DNA from: CAZSDU01 sp964429135
GTDB lineage: Bacteria > Bacteroidota > Bacteroidia > Bacteroidales > FEN-979
Length of the DNA stretch: 64,000 nt
Direction: 5' to 3'
Assembly (NCBI GenBank): GCA_964429135.1
Contig: CAYSAU010000016.1
Coordinates: 16,459-80,458, forward strand
The translations under genes and the position numbers were made by a program. Below, one piece after another: positions 44,962-52,743 of this stretch. The notes beneath the pieces were generated by a model. The model had not been told where the DNA came from, made no database searches, and saw nothing but the letters and a program-made list of their open reading frames with translations. Every line of letters begins with the position of its first letter. The first letter of the stretch is position 1.

Positions 44962-46194
44962 CTATTGGCAAAGATAACAGAAATTGTATTTCTCCATGAA
45001 TATCTCATAGTTAGAAATTGGTGGACATAGCCAGTGGTAAATGCAGTTTTTACAGGGAAGAACTTTCGGACGAACACGTTTCCAGCTCACCCCATGGTGA
45101 AGTTCTTTGGCAATCATCTGGATTAAGGAAAATTGTTTCAAATCACCCAGGGGAGGGTCGTTAATATTTGCAAACACAGTGCCATCTGGGAGGATACTCA
45201 GTTTTCCAAAATCATTTTCATTAACTAATTTTCTTGAAAAGATTTGGTTTTGATCAGGTTTTGAAGAAAAAATATCCTCCAGATTGATAAAAACATTTTC
45301 TTTGAAAAAGGAGAGATTCATTCCATTAAAATATGGCTTGAAATAGGCCTTGTCAAGCTGGAGCTCCCTGATAATCTTGCTCACGTGCTTCACGTCCTCA
45401 TTATTTTCAACAATAAAATTGAATTCCGGTTTACGCTTTTTATCGCAGCGTGCCATTATATTCATGATTGCACTGTGATTTTTTTTTCCATATGGCCGGT
45501 TCAGGATATAAACAAGCTTGGACTGCTTATTCAGTGTCTCAGGAAAAATTGGATCACATCCGGGAACAAGGATATGATAATGGATTGAAAAATAACTTTT
45601 ATTAAAAAGCTCGAATATAGAATCCCATTCAGGGATTTTTAAAAAATCCCCTCCCAATAAATTAATCTTCAATTTTTCCAGCGGAGTCAGTTGATTAAGT
45701 ATGCTTTGGATCATCCCGACATCCATGTACTCAAGTTTTTTTCCAGCGATCCTGGGGTAGAGAAATTGCCGGAATCCATTTGATGGAAAAGGATCGGATA
45801 AAAGAATATCACTGAGATGAAGGTTAAGTTCGAAAAGATATTCCTTCAACCCTGGCTTTTTATTGATCAATCCGTATTTGATTACGGGTTCTGGTATCAG
45901 GTTTACGGGTTTTTGCTTCGACAAATACACTGGGAGGATCTCAATCATAAATGAATTACTTAATTTCCTGATCATTTCCTTCACCAAGGGCTTTTTTAGT
46001 TCATTTTCTGTCAGGAGGATTACACGTGCATTCACTTTTTTGACAAGGTGACGAATCAGCTTCCCCGTTATACTATCCGTGGATATCACGAGGGTAGTTT
46101 TTGACAGAGTATTGTAAAAAAGCGCCTGATTTCCTTTGAATACAACCTGTACAAAGGGTTCAAGAATGAGCCAGTAATCAGTTATCTCAAGCAT
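44962..46194 (-). CDS. Pseudo-radical-SAM protein of GG-Bacteroidales type
   Basis: A 410-residue protein laid out like a SPASM radical SAM enzyme but without the CxxxCxxC cluster motif: the matching stretch around residue 120 reads ELNLHLSDILLSD, with no Cys. A C-terminal Cys cluster remains (PCKNCIYHWLCPP and NFCYLCQ). This matches the description of the pseudo-rSAM partner (TIGR04150, by memory) that accompanies GG-Bacteroidales maturases. It overlaps the true maturase gene by 8 bp. It probably cannot cleave SAM and may present the precursor or hold the maturase. The assignment is by recognition, without a search. Confidence 0.75.
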   Translation of the reverse strand: MLEITDYWLILEPFVQVVFKGNQALFYNTLSKTTLVISTDSITGKLIRHLVKKVNARVILLTENELKKPLVKEMIRKLSNSFMIEILPVYLSKQKPVNLIPEPVIKYGLINKKPGLKEYLFELNLHLSDILLSDPFPSNGFRQFLYPRIAGKKLEYMDVGMIQSILNQLTPLEKLKINLLGGDFLKIPEWDSIFELFNKSYFSIHYHILVPGCDPIFPETLNKQSKLVYILNRPYGKKNHSAIMNIMARCDKKRKPEFNFIVENNEDVKHVSKIIRELQLDKAYFKPYFNGMNLSFFKENVFINLEDIFSSKPDQNQIFSRKLVNENDFGKLSILPDGTVFANINDPPLGDLKQFSLIQMIAKELHHGVSWKRVRPKVLPCKNCIYHWLCPPISNYEIFMEKYNFCYLCQ

Positions 46195-47698
46195 TTAAAC
46201 CTTTTTTGATTATTTTCAGGAATATGGGGAAATTCGATTCACAATGCTTCATGTTCTCCGACAAATTATCAGAAAACGCTTTTTTGTCGGTAAAAAAATC
46301 GCATTCCGGATGTTTGCTTTCAATTCTTGTGTTGAAAATGCATTCTTTACAATGATCGTGAATATAACATGCTTCGCAAAGCGGCCTTATCTTTTGATAA
46401 TATTCATTATAATCTTTACTGATTTTGTGACAATCCAGGCTTACTTTTTCTTTTTTAAACCGGCCAAGTTCAAAAATCCTTGGGATATGTTCACAGGGAA
46501 GAATGCTCCCATCCGCGGTAAAATACACCCTTAAAGAGAAAGGCAGACAGGTGGCTGTCGGAATATATTTCTTGATATCTTTTTGGGATTTCTTCATATA
46601 GATCAGTTGTCTGAAATCCTCAAAGTAAGAACCGGAATATTTTTCAACCATATCAGCCATTGATTTTAATTGAGGCAGATTCGTGAACATTGCATTCATT
46701 GTATCATTATCCAGCGGATCATTCCTTTTTTCATGTAAAAATGTTTCCCGAAACTCCATGCTGTATTTTTCATTGATATTCAGGGTATTGATGCTCGAGA
46801 GCTGGGGTGACTTCTGGTATCGTTCATGAAAAAAATGATATAAGGAGGCATAAGAATTCTTATTGTGGAGGACGGTCAGAAAAGAAATATGTTTTTTAAA
46901 GTAGGTCGGATAGAGTTTTTTTACCTGATCGAGATTTTCGGTCACCTGTTTAAAGGAAGGCTCATTGTTTTTAAACCGGCGGTAAGTATTTCCTGTTTCA
47001 TCGCCATCCAGGCTTACAGCCACATCGAACTTGTGCTTTTTTAGAAAGTCAATATGCTTACAAAGCAACAAACCGTTACTCGACATTGAAAACTTAAAAT
47101 TATACCCCTGCTTGGTATAAGGATGCACAAAGTGGACTATATCCTCTATAAACCTGAAATTTTTCAGGGGTTCCCCACCGTAAAAACTGAGGGTCAGTTC
47201 CTGCTGCAATTTCAACGGACGTTTGGAAAGGAGAAAAGTCAACAGGGACATGGCATCCCTTATTCTGAACTCCCGCTGCCCTCTTTTTTTATTGATGTAA
47301 AACTTGCTATAAGTACAGTAGGTACAAGAAAGATTACAGTTTTCCGTAATTTCAAAAATAATCTGCCTGACTTTTCCAAGGTTATCTTCAACCAGTCCGG
47401 GATGAATTTTTCCTTGGAGATTTTTAGTCTGAACAGGTTTGAAATATCCGTGTTTTTTAAGAAAATAAAATTTCTTTAATTGAGTCTTAATCTCCGAAAT
47501 TTTATAAGAACCAAGCTCTGGAATATTCCCCTTTTGCTTGATGGTCAAGCGGTTCGGGAAATTCTTTAACCCATGGTTTTTTCCATCAATCTCAAACAAA
47601 ATGGGAATTAGCGGATGGCAGATAATGATCTGGTTCCGGAAAGGACTGTATAAGTAATGGTTATCATTAACTGTTTGAAAAATTACAGCATGTTTCAT
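46187..47698 (-). CDS. Radical SAM/SPASM peptide maturase
   Basis: A 503-residue enzyme. After an N-terminal region of about 105 residues that could bind the leader peptide, the radical SAM core has C121, C125 and C128 (CNLSCTYC), GGEPL at the SAM-binding strand, and a C-terminal SPASM domain with many Cys (LPCEH, LCEACYIHDHCKECIF, CDFF) for auxiliary 4Fe-4S clusters. SPASM maturases crosslink or epimerise ribosomal peptides. The type fits the GG-Bacteroidales family (TIGR04148, by memory). It lies 71 bp after the precursor gene. The chemistry is unknown; a thioether at the precursor Cys residues is one option. Confidence 0.88.
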   Translation of the reverse strand: MKHAVIFQTVNDNHYLYSPFRNQIIICHPLIPILFEIDGKNHGLKNFPNRLTIKQKGNIPELGSYKISEIKTQLKKFYFLKKHGYFKPVQTKNLQGKIHPGLVEDNLGKVRQIIFEITENCNLSCTYCTYSKFYINKKRGQREFRIRDAMSLLTFLLSKRPLKLQQELTLSFYGGEPLKNFRFIEDIVHFVHPYTKQGYNFKFSMSSNGLLLCKHIDFLKKHKFDVAVSLDGDETGNTYRRFKNNEPSFKQVTENLDQVKKLYPTYFKKHISFLTVLHNKNSYASLYHFFHERYQKSPQLSSINTLNINEKYSMEFRETFLHEKRNDPLDNDTMNAMFTNLPQLKSMADMVEKYSGSYFEDFRQLIYMKKSQKDIKKYIPTATCLPFSLRVYFTADGSILPCEHIPRIFELGRFKKEKVSLDCHKISKDYNEYYQKIRPLCEACYIHDHCKECIFNTRIESKHPECDFFTDKKAFSDNLSENMKHCESNFPIFLKIIKKGLNA

Positions 47699-47757
47699 AC
47701 TTTAATTCTCCGGGAATTATTTGCCGGGGATAGCATAACAAAGTTATTTATTTTCAG

Positions 47758-47779
47758 AAAAACCGGTAATTACTGGTTT
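47758..47779 (-). terminator. Weak hairpin at the precursor stop codon, possible attenuator
   Basis: On the minus strand AAACC/GGTTT (extended by GT/AC past one mismatch, AATT loop) followed by T's; the stop codon lies inside the hairpin. A partial terminator here would give more precursor than enzyme mRNA. Confidence 0.4.
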
Positions 47780-47985
47780 CCTGTTTTGTTTTGAACGGTA
47801 GCGCTGTTTTTATCATTGATGTTACAAACACACATCTGAGTTACTGGCCCACCCATTTCCCTTGTGGATACATAAGGATTATTCACTGCGCAAATACATT
47901 TTACATCGGTTCCGCCTTTGATTTGAGCCATAATGTTTTTCTTGATTTCTGCTTTGTAGAGGTTAACTAAACTTAAAGTTTTCAT
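47770..47985 (-). CDS. RiPP precursor peptide with GG leader
   Basis: A 71-residue peptide. The leader (residues 1-25) has the look of GG-Bacteroidales natural-product precursors (TIGR04149, by memory): MKTLSLVNLYKAEIKKN, then MAQIKGG with the double glycine for C39 cleavage. The 46-residue core has two CxC pairs, CIC at core positions 5-7 and CVC at 27-29, a GG in the middle, and a polar Asn/Lys-rich tail without Cys. The pairs are spaced 22 residues apart, suited to crosslinking. It is the first gene after a sigma54 promoter at 48053-48067, with a leader of roughly 55 bases. No other precursor copy was seen. Confidence 0.82.
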   Translation of the reverse strand: MKTLSLVNLYKAEIKKNIMAQIKGGTDVKCICAVNNPYVSTREMGGPVTQMCVCNINDKNSATVQNKTGNQ

Positions 47986-48052
47986 TTTGTTGAATTTTAA
48001 TTTTTTGCCTACTCTTAATGCTTTTCGGCCTCCGCAATTGTTGCCCCCTATA

Positions 48053-48067
48053 GCAAAATATGTGCCA
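48053..48067 (-). promoter_or_regulatory. Sigma54 -24/-12 promoter of the RiPP operon
   Basis: On the minus strand TGGCAC-ATATT-TTGC, a perfect match to the sigma54 consensus. The predicted start lies near 48041, about 55 bases before the precursor ATG. Confidence 0.88.
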
Positions 48068-48129
48068 TATTTTAATAGAATTGAATATCAATTAGATACG
48101 ATTTTTGTTGATTGTTTTTAGTTCGAAAA

Positions 48130-48169
48130 GTGTCAAAAATTTAGACACTAGTGTCTAAAATTTTGACAC
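48130..48169. promoter_or_regulatory. Tandem enhancer-type activator sites (copy B)
   Basis: GTGTCAAAAATTTAGACAC at 48130-48148, then TA, then GTGTC-N9-GACAC at 48151-48169. Layout, 2-bp joint and 63-bp distance to the -24 box equal copy A at 36897-36936. The rest of the 268-bp gap between the precursor gene and the CsgG-domain gene holds the promoter above and no further gene. Confidence 0.85.
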
Positions 48170-48253
48170 TTCAAAGCAAGCTGAAAACAAAAAAAATGAA
48201 AAAATCTAAAGGTTTTATTTCGGAGAGAGAGGGGTAGGATAAAAAATTTGGCA

Positions 48254-49108
48254 TTAATCTGTCATACAAATAATGCTTGAAGGATTTTCCTTGAAGAGAT
48301 TAAGGATTTCTTTTCCACCGGCAACGACTTTAGCCTCTGAAATTTCATCTCCCTGTACTTCTGTGATTTTTATGGTTCCTATTTCTTTGCGCTTTTCAAT
48401 GAGCTTTCCGTTAAATTCCCGTTGCGTAATACTGATTACTTTGAGTTTGATGTTTTTACTCAATCCAAGGCTTTTTCCTCCCATAATTTCAACGGTGACT
48501 GCTTCTCCGTTTTTCTCGGAAAGGATATTCATCAGGGCGAAAGTTACAGGGAAATTGTCCTCCATAAAATTGGACACACTTTTCTTCATTAGCTGGATGG
48601 TTTTAAGAATGGCATTTTGCTCGGTATCATAAGAAAGGCTGACGATGCCCCCAATAGAGCTAAAACTGTCAAAATCTTTCACTTTCCCAATCTCACCTGT
48701 ACTTACGTTAATGATTTTCAAGGAGAAGCTAATCTGTGCGGTATATGCGGTAGAATTGGTAAGATCTAGTGTCGTTTTGGTAGCAATATTTTTAATATTT
48801 CCAGCAATGAAATATTCAATCCCCAGGGATTTTCCCAATTCCAGGAAACTGTTGGCATTGGATTCATCAATCTGACTGTTCTGTAATGCTTTTTCGGCAA
48901 TGATTTGTCTTAGGCGATCATTGTCAAAAATATTGAATCGTCCTGAATTCGCAAATACCAGAGAAACCATATCAGCAATAGCATTCTGATCGGAGGAGTT
49001 GAACAGGTAGTCTGATTTAAAAGGAAGGATGGCAATGATTGTTTTCTTTTGAGCGAAGGAAACTGATGTAATCCACAATACGAGGATGAGAATTAATACC
49101 TTTTTCAT
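48254..49108 (-). CDS. CsgG-domain periplasmic or outer-membrane protein
   Basis: A 284-residue protein with a signal peptide (residues 1-19, ending SFAQ), then a CsgG/LpoB-like domain: TIIAILPFKS, MVSLVFANSGRFNIFDNDRL, ALQNSQIDESNANSFLELGKSLGIEYFIAGNI. CsgG-like domains occur in curli secretion pores and in activators of peptidoglycan synthases. The protein lacks the lipobox Cys of true CsgG. It follows the VWA protein gene by 10 bp on one transcript; its exact role is unknown. Confidence 0.75.
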   Translation of the reverse strand: MKKVLILILVLWITSVSFAQKKTIIAILPFKSDYLFNSSDQNAIADMVSLVFANSGRFNIFDNDRLRQIIAEKALQNSQIDESNANSFLELGKSLGIEYFIAGNIKNIATKTTLDLTNSTAYTAQISFSLKIINVSTGEIGKVKDFDSFSSIGGIVSLSYDTEQNAILKTIQLMKKSVSNFMEDNFPVTFALMNILSEKNGEAVTVEIMGGKSLGLSKNIKLKVISITQREFNGKLIEKRKEIGTIKITEVQGDEISEAKVVAGGKEILNLFKENPSSIICMTD

Positions 49109-49118
49109 AGCTATAATG

Positions 49119-51188
49119 TTATGGTTTGATAAAACGGATAATCAGTATTTCTGATATTATGAATAATAAACTTAAAATTATAAAATATTTCCATAATGGA
49201 GTTCCTTCATTAATTTTTTTAAGCTGTAGAGACAGAGATGGCTTTTTTTCATCAAGCAGATAAACCGATTTCGATGGGAATCTTTTCATTTCTTCCCGAA
49301 TATCCTCAAGTGTAAAGCATTTCAGATCAGATTCCCGGCGGTCATAATTGAAGGCCAGGCCGGTAATTGGTTCTTTTCCTTCCAATACAGAATACCAACC
49401 AGCTTCTTTGATCTGATCATGTGGAAAGATAAAAATATTGGAACCAAAGTATTTGATTTCCGGTATCATTTCAAAATCACTTTTGGAGTTTTTTATACGG
49501 ATCAGTTTTTTTTCATCCAATGTGTCAATCGGGATTTCTATTTTTGGTTCCTCTCCGATCAGATAAAAAATTTCAGGGGAGGAAACACACATTAAAGCTA
49601 TTTTATATAGGACAGGTAAAAAAAGGATATGTTTCGGGAAATTATTCCATTGTTCATGGAAGGGTGATGAAAAAAGGTAAATGTTTCCTTTTCCCACTGA
49701 GCCCGAAGTTAGGAAGGGGTGTCCATACTGAAGCCTGATCAGAACTTCCTGGTTGCTTCTCTGCGTATTGCCGAGTGTATAGTGGTTAAATACTGTTGGA
49801 TAATCGAGATTTCCCTGAAGCTTAATTTTTTCTGAGCTGTTATTTTCAAAAATATCCTTGAAAAGATCACTTTCCAATGCCATTTCAGAGATCAGTTGCC
49901 GAGTGGTGTCTTGTTTTAAGAAATAGGGCATATTTATGGAGGACAGGAATATTCGGTAGGACTCGGATATCAATTGTTCTGGGGGAAGAATGAGGAGATT
50001 TCCCCCTTCTGAAAGATATCTTTCAAGCTCTTGTATTAAACCTGAGGAAAGTTCTTGTAACCCATTCAGTACGACCAGTGAGAATTCAGGCAGAGACCCA
50101 TAATTGATTTTCTTATCGGAAGTTGTCACATAAAAAAAGGAAGAATCCAAACCGAATACCATGTTCATGTATTGGTTGTCATTTTTCCCATTGATGGCCA
50201 GGATGTGAATAAGGGGGAGGATGGGATAAGAAAAATAGAAATGATCATCGAAGGTAACAGGATAATCCATCAGTTCAAGCATTCCGTTCTGAATACCTCC
50301 GGAATTTTCGGTAAATGGAACAATGAGTTCAGTCGTTGATCTGGGTGGAGCTGAAAAACTGGCGAGGGCTTTTTGAATCCCATTGATTTTAAGTTTTACC
50401 GGAATTTTCTCAAGGTTTTCATCCGAAGCGTTCCTTATCTTAGCTTTCAGTCTGACCGCTTGGTTGGGTTGGTGAACAGGAGATTCAAAGAACAGGGTAT
50501 CGATATAAAGGTTATTTCTTTTTTGTGGACTAAGGGGATATAGGAACCAAAACACAGAAGAATCAGTTTTGATTTCATGGAAGTTGGCAAACCGGGTTTG
50601 AAAATCAGAGAGGATGAAAGCGTCATGGTTTTTATGTAAGGAGGAGGAAAACATTTCTTTCTGACGAGCCATGATATCTGATAATTTCCGGAAAACTGGG
50701 GAAGGCTGTATTTCTTCCACCATTTTTTTGAATTCTTCTTTTGTGCAGAAGTGTTGGTGTTTTCCTTCGAAATCATTAGTGAGTAACTGAAAGACATCTG
50801 ATTCCTGGTAAGTAGTCAGAATTTCGAGGGCTTTCAACTTGGCTAAATCCAATAATTTTCCATTGGCAGAGAGTGCTTCCATGGAAAATGAGTTATCGAT
50901 ATAAATGCTGACTGATTTGCTTCCCGTGTTTTTTTTTTCCGACAAGCCAGAAGGAAGATAGGGTTGGGCAAAAGCCATCACTATGGCGGCAATCATAAGT
51001 AGACGTGAGACTAAAAGCAAGTATTGTTTCAGTTCTGACTGCCTCTTCGTTTCTTGCTGAATTTCGGTCAGAAACCTGACATTGGTAAAATAGATTTTTT
51101 TATATTTTCTGAAGTTAAAAAGATGAATAAGGATAGGAATGGCCAGGGAAAAAAATGCGAACAGAAAGGAAGGGTGAACAAAATTCAT
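49119..51188 (-). CDS. BatA-type membrane protein with VWA domain
   Basis: A 689-residue protein. The N-terminus is the BatA double-helix region (FVHPSFLFAFFSLAIPILIHLFNF cut to FLFAFFSLAIPILIHLF, then the second helix ending AQPYLP), followed by a VWA-like domain with YIDNSFSMEA (the DxSxS-type metal site) and then a long region including a glutamine-amidotransferase-like fold (SLVVLNGLQEL, YLSEGGNLLILPP) and a last membrane helix. Such proteins are common in Bacteroidota next to MoxR/DUF58 genes, which here are elsewhere. The start is the ATG at 51188; a TTG at 51194 lies in the promoter. Confidence 0.82.
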   Translation of the reverse strand: MNFVHPSFLFAFFSLAIPILIHLFNFRKYKKIYFTNVRFLTEIQQETKRQSELKQYLLLVSRLLMIAAIVMAFAQPYLPSGLSEKKNTGSKSVSIYIDNSFSMEALSANGKLLDLAKLKALEILTTYQESDVFQLLTNDFEGKHQHFCTKEEFKKMVEEIQPSPVFRKLSDIMARQKEMFSSSLHKNHDAFILSDFQTRFANFHEIKTDSSVFWFLYPLSPQKRNNLYIDTLFFESPVHQPNQAVRLKAKIRNASDENLEKIPVKLKINGIQKALASFSAPPRSTTELIVPFTENSGGIQNGMLELMDYPVTFDDHFYFSYPILPLIHILAINGKNDNQYMNMVFGLDSSFFYVTTSDKKINYGSLPEFSLVVLNGLQELSSGLIQELERYLSEGGNLLILPPEQLISESYRIFLSSINMPYFLKQDTTRQLISEMALESDLFKDIFENNSSEKIKLQGNLDYPTVFNHYTLGNTQRSNQEVLIRLQYGHPFLTSGSVGKGNIYLFSSPFHEQWNNFPKHILFLPVLYKIALMCVSSPEIFYLIGEEPKIEIPIDTLDEKKLIRIKNSKSDFEMIPEIKYFGSNIFIFPHDQIKEAGWYSVLEGKEPITGLAFNYDRRESDLKCFTLEDIREEMKRFPSKSVYLLDEKKPSLSLQLKKINEGTPLWKYFIILSLLFIISEILIIRFIKP

Positions 51189-51190
51189 GA

Positions 51191-51198
51191 TCAAAGAT
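51191..51198 (-). promoter_or_regulatory. -7 element for the VWA-CsgG operon
   Basis: TATCTTTG on the minus strand ends only 2 bp before the ATG at 51188, which implies a leaderless or nearly leaderless mRNA if it is used. Confidence 0.45.
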
Positions 51199-51213
51199 AA
51201 ATATTATCAAAGA

Positions 51214-51239
51214 AAAAGGCGGTTTTCAGGCCGCCTTTT
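51214..51239 (-). terminator. Intrinsic terminator after gdhA
   Basis: AAAAGGCGG/CCGCCTTTT, 9-bp perfect stem with an 8-base loop and T-rich end on the minus strand, starting 19 bp after the gdhA stop. Confidence 0.85.
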
Positions 51240-51257
51240 CTTTCATAAAATAAATTA

Positions 51258-52595
51258 TTAAATCACGCCCTGATCGAGCATGGCGTTGGCAACTTTCAGG
51301 AATCCGGCAACATTGGCTCCTTTAACATAGTTAACATAGCCGGTTTTATCTTTTCCATACTTCACGCAGGAATTATGGATACTGCACATGATTTGGTGAA
51401 GGCGTTCGTCCACTTCTTTCATGGGCCAGCTAAGTTTCATTGAATTTTGCGACATCTCAAGTCCGGAAGTGGCAACGCCACCAGCATTGACTGCTTTCCC
51501 GGGAGCAAAAAGGATTTTATGCTCAAGGAATGATTCAATTGCTTCAGGGGTACTTGGCATATTAGCCCCTTCAGCAACACAGATCACCCCATTTTTAATC
51601 AGGTTCTGTGCATCTTCTTTCCCTAATTCATTTTGAGTGGCACAGGGCAGGGCGATATCGCATTTCACCTCCCATGGGCGTTTACCTTGGTGGAACTGAG
51701 CATTCGGGAATTCATAGGAATAGGGTTTCACGATATCCTGGTTGGAAGCCCGGAGTTCGAGCATATATTCGATCTTTTCTCCGGATATTCCGTCAGGATC
51801 GTAGATATATCCATCGGGACCAGAAATGGTTACTACTCTGGCCCCCAGTTCGGTGGCTTTCTGTGCAGCACCCCAAGCGACATTGCCGAAACCTGAAATG
51901 GCAACGACTTTATCCTTAAAGGTTTCGTTCTTAGTGGCCAGCATTTCCTTGGCAAAGTAAACGGCACCGAAACCCGTAGCTTCAGGACGTATGAGACTGC
52001 CACCCCAACTAAGGCCTTTCCCGGTCAACACACCAGAATTTTCACGGGCAAGTTTCTTATACATTCCATAGAGGAATCCGATTTCTCTTCCACCGACTCC
52101 GATGTCACCGGCAGGAACATCTGTTTCAGGTCCGATGAGTTTCCAGAGTTCAAGCATGAAACTTTGACAGAACCTCATGATTTCAGCATTTGATTTTCCT
52201 TTGGGATCAAAATCGGAACCTCCTTTTGCGCCGCCCATAGGTAAGGTTGTCAGACTGTTTTTGAAAATCTGTTCAAATCCTAGGAATTTAAGAATACTCA
52301 GGTTCACGCTGGGGTGAAAACGCAACCCGCCTTTATACGGTCCGATGGCGTTGTTGAATTGAACGCGGTAGCCCCTGTTAACCTGGACTTTTCCGTTATC
52401 ATCCACCCAGCAAACCTTAAAGGTTAGAACCCGGTCGGGCTCAACAATGCGTTCGATGATGTTGGCTGATTCGAATTGAGGGTTTTCATTGTAGACCTCT
52501 TCAATGGACTCCAATACTTCCCTAACAGCCTGTAAATACTCTACTTCACCCGGATTCTTTTTCTCCAGGTCGTTCATGATTTTCTCTAGGTTCAT
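51258..52595 (-). CDS. gdhA: NADP-type glutamate dehydrogenase
   Basis: A 445-residue hexameric glutamate dehydrogenase, which interconverts 2-oxoglutarate plus ammonia and glutamate. Visible are the substrate-binding GYRVQFNNAIGPYKGGLRF (short form GPYKGGLRFHP), the catalytic Lys in PMGGAKGG, the DVPAGDIGVGGREIG segment and the Rossmann motif SGFGNVAWGAAQ. Length (about 445) is that of the assimilatory small-subunit class. It has its own promoter and terminator, so it is a single-gene transcript. Confidence 0.97.
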   Translation of the reverse strand: MNLEKIMNDLEKKNPGEVEYLQAVREVLESIEEVYNENPQFESANIIERIVEPDRVLTFKVCWVDDNGKVQVNRGYRVQFNNAIGPYKGGLRFHPSVNLSILKFLGFEQIFKNSLTTLPMGGAKGGSDFDPKGKSNAEIMRFCQSFMLELWKLIGPETDVPAGDIGVGGREIGFLYGMYKKLARENSGVLTGKGLSWGGSLIRPEATGFGAVYFAKEMLATKNETFKDKVVAISGFGNVAWGAAQKATELGARVVTISGPDGYIYDPDGISGEKIEYMLELRASNQDIVKPYSYEFPNAQFHQGKRPWEVKCDIALPCATQNELGKEDAQNLIKNGVICVAEGANMPSTPEAIESFLEHKILFAPGKAVNAGGVATSGLEMSQNSMKLSWPMKEVDERLHQIMCSIHNSCVKYGKDKTGYVNYVKGANVAGFLKVANAMLDQGVI

Positions 52596-52672
52596 GTTGA
52601 TTCAATTTTGTAGGTTATTAAAATACTGTGTTTGATAGTTATTGAATATGATTTCAGTTCCGTAATAAAATG

Positions 52673-52680
52673 CAAAATTA
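52673..52680 (-). promoter_or_regulatory. -7 element for gdhA
   Basis: TAATTTTG on the minus strand, giving a leader of about 70 bases before the gdhA ATG at 52595. Confidence 0.55.
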
Positions 52681-52743
52681 TTTTATTATGGGCAATATCC
52701 AAAGGAAAACGTTTATTTTTCTTATGAGTTGATGATTTCCGGG

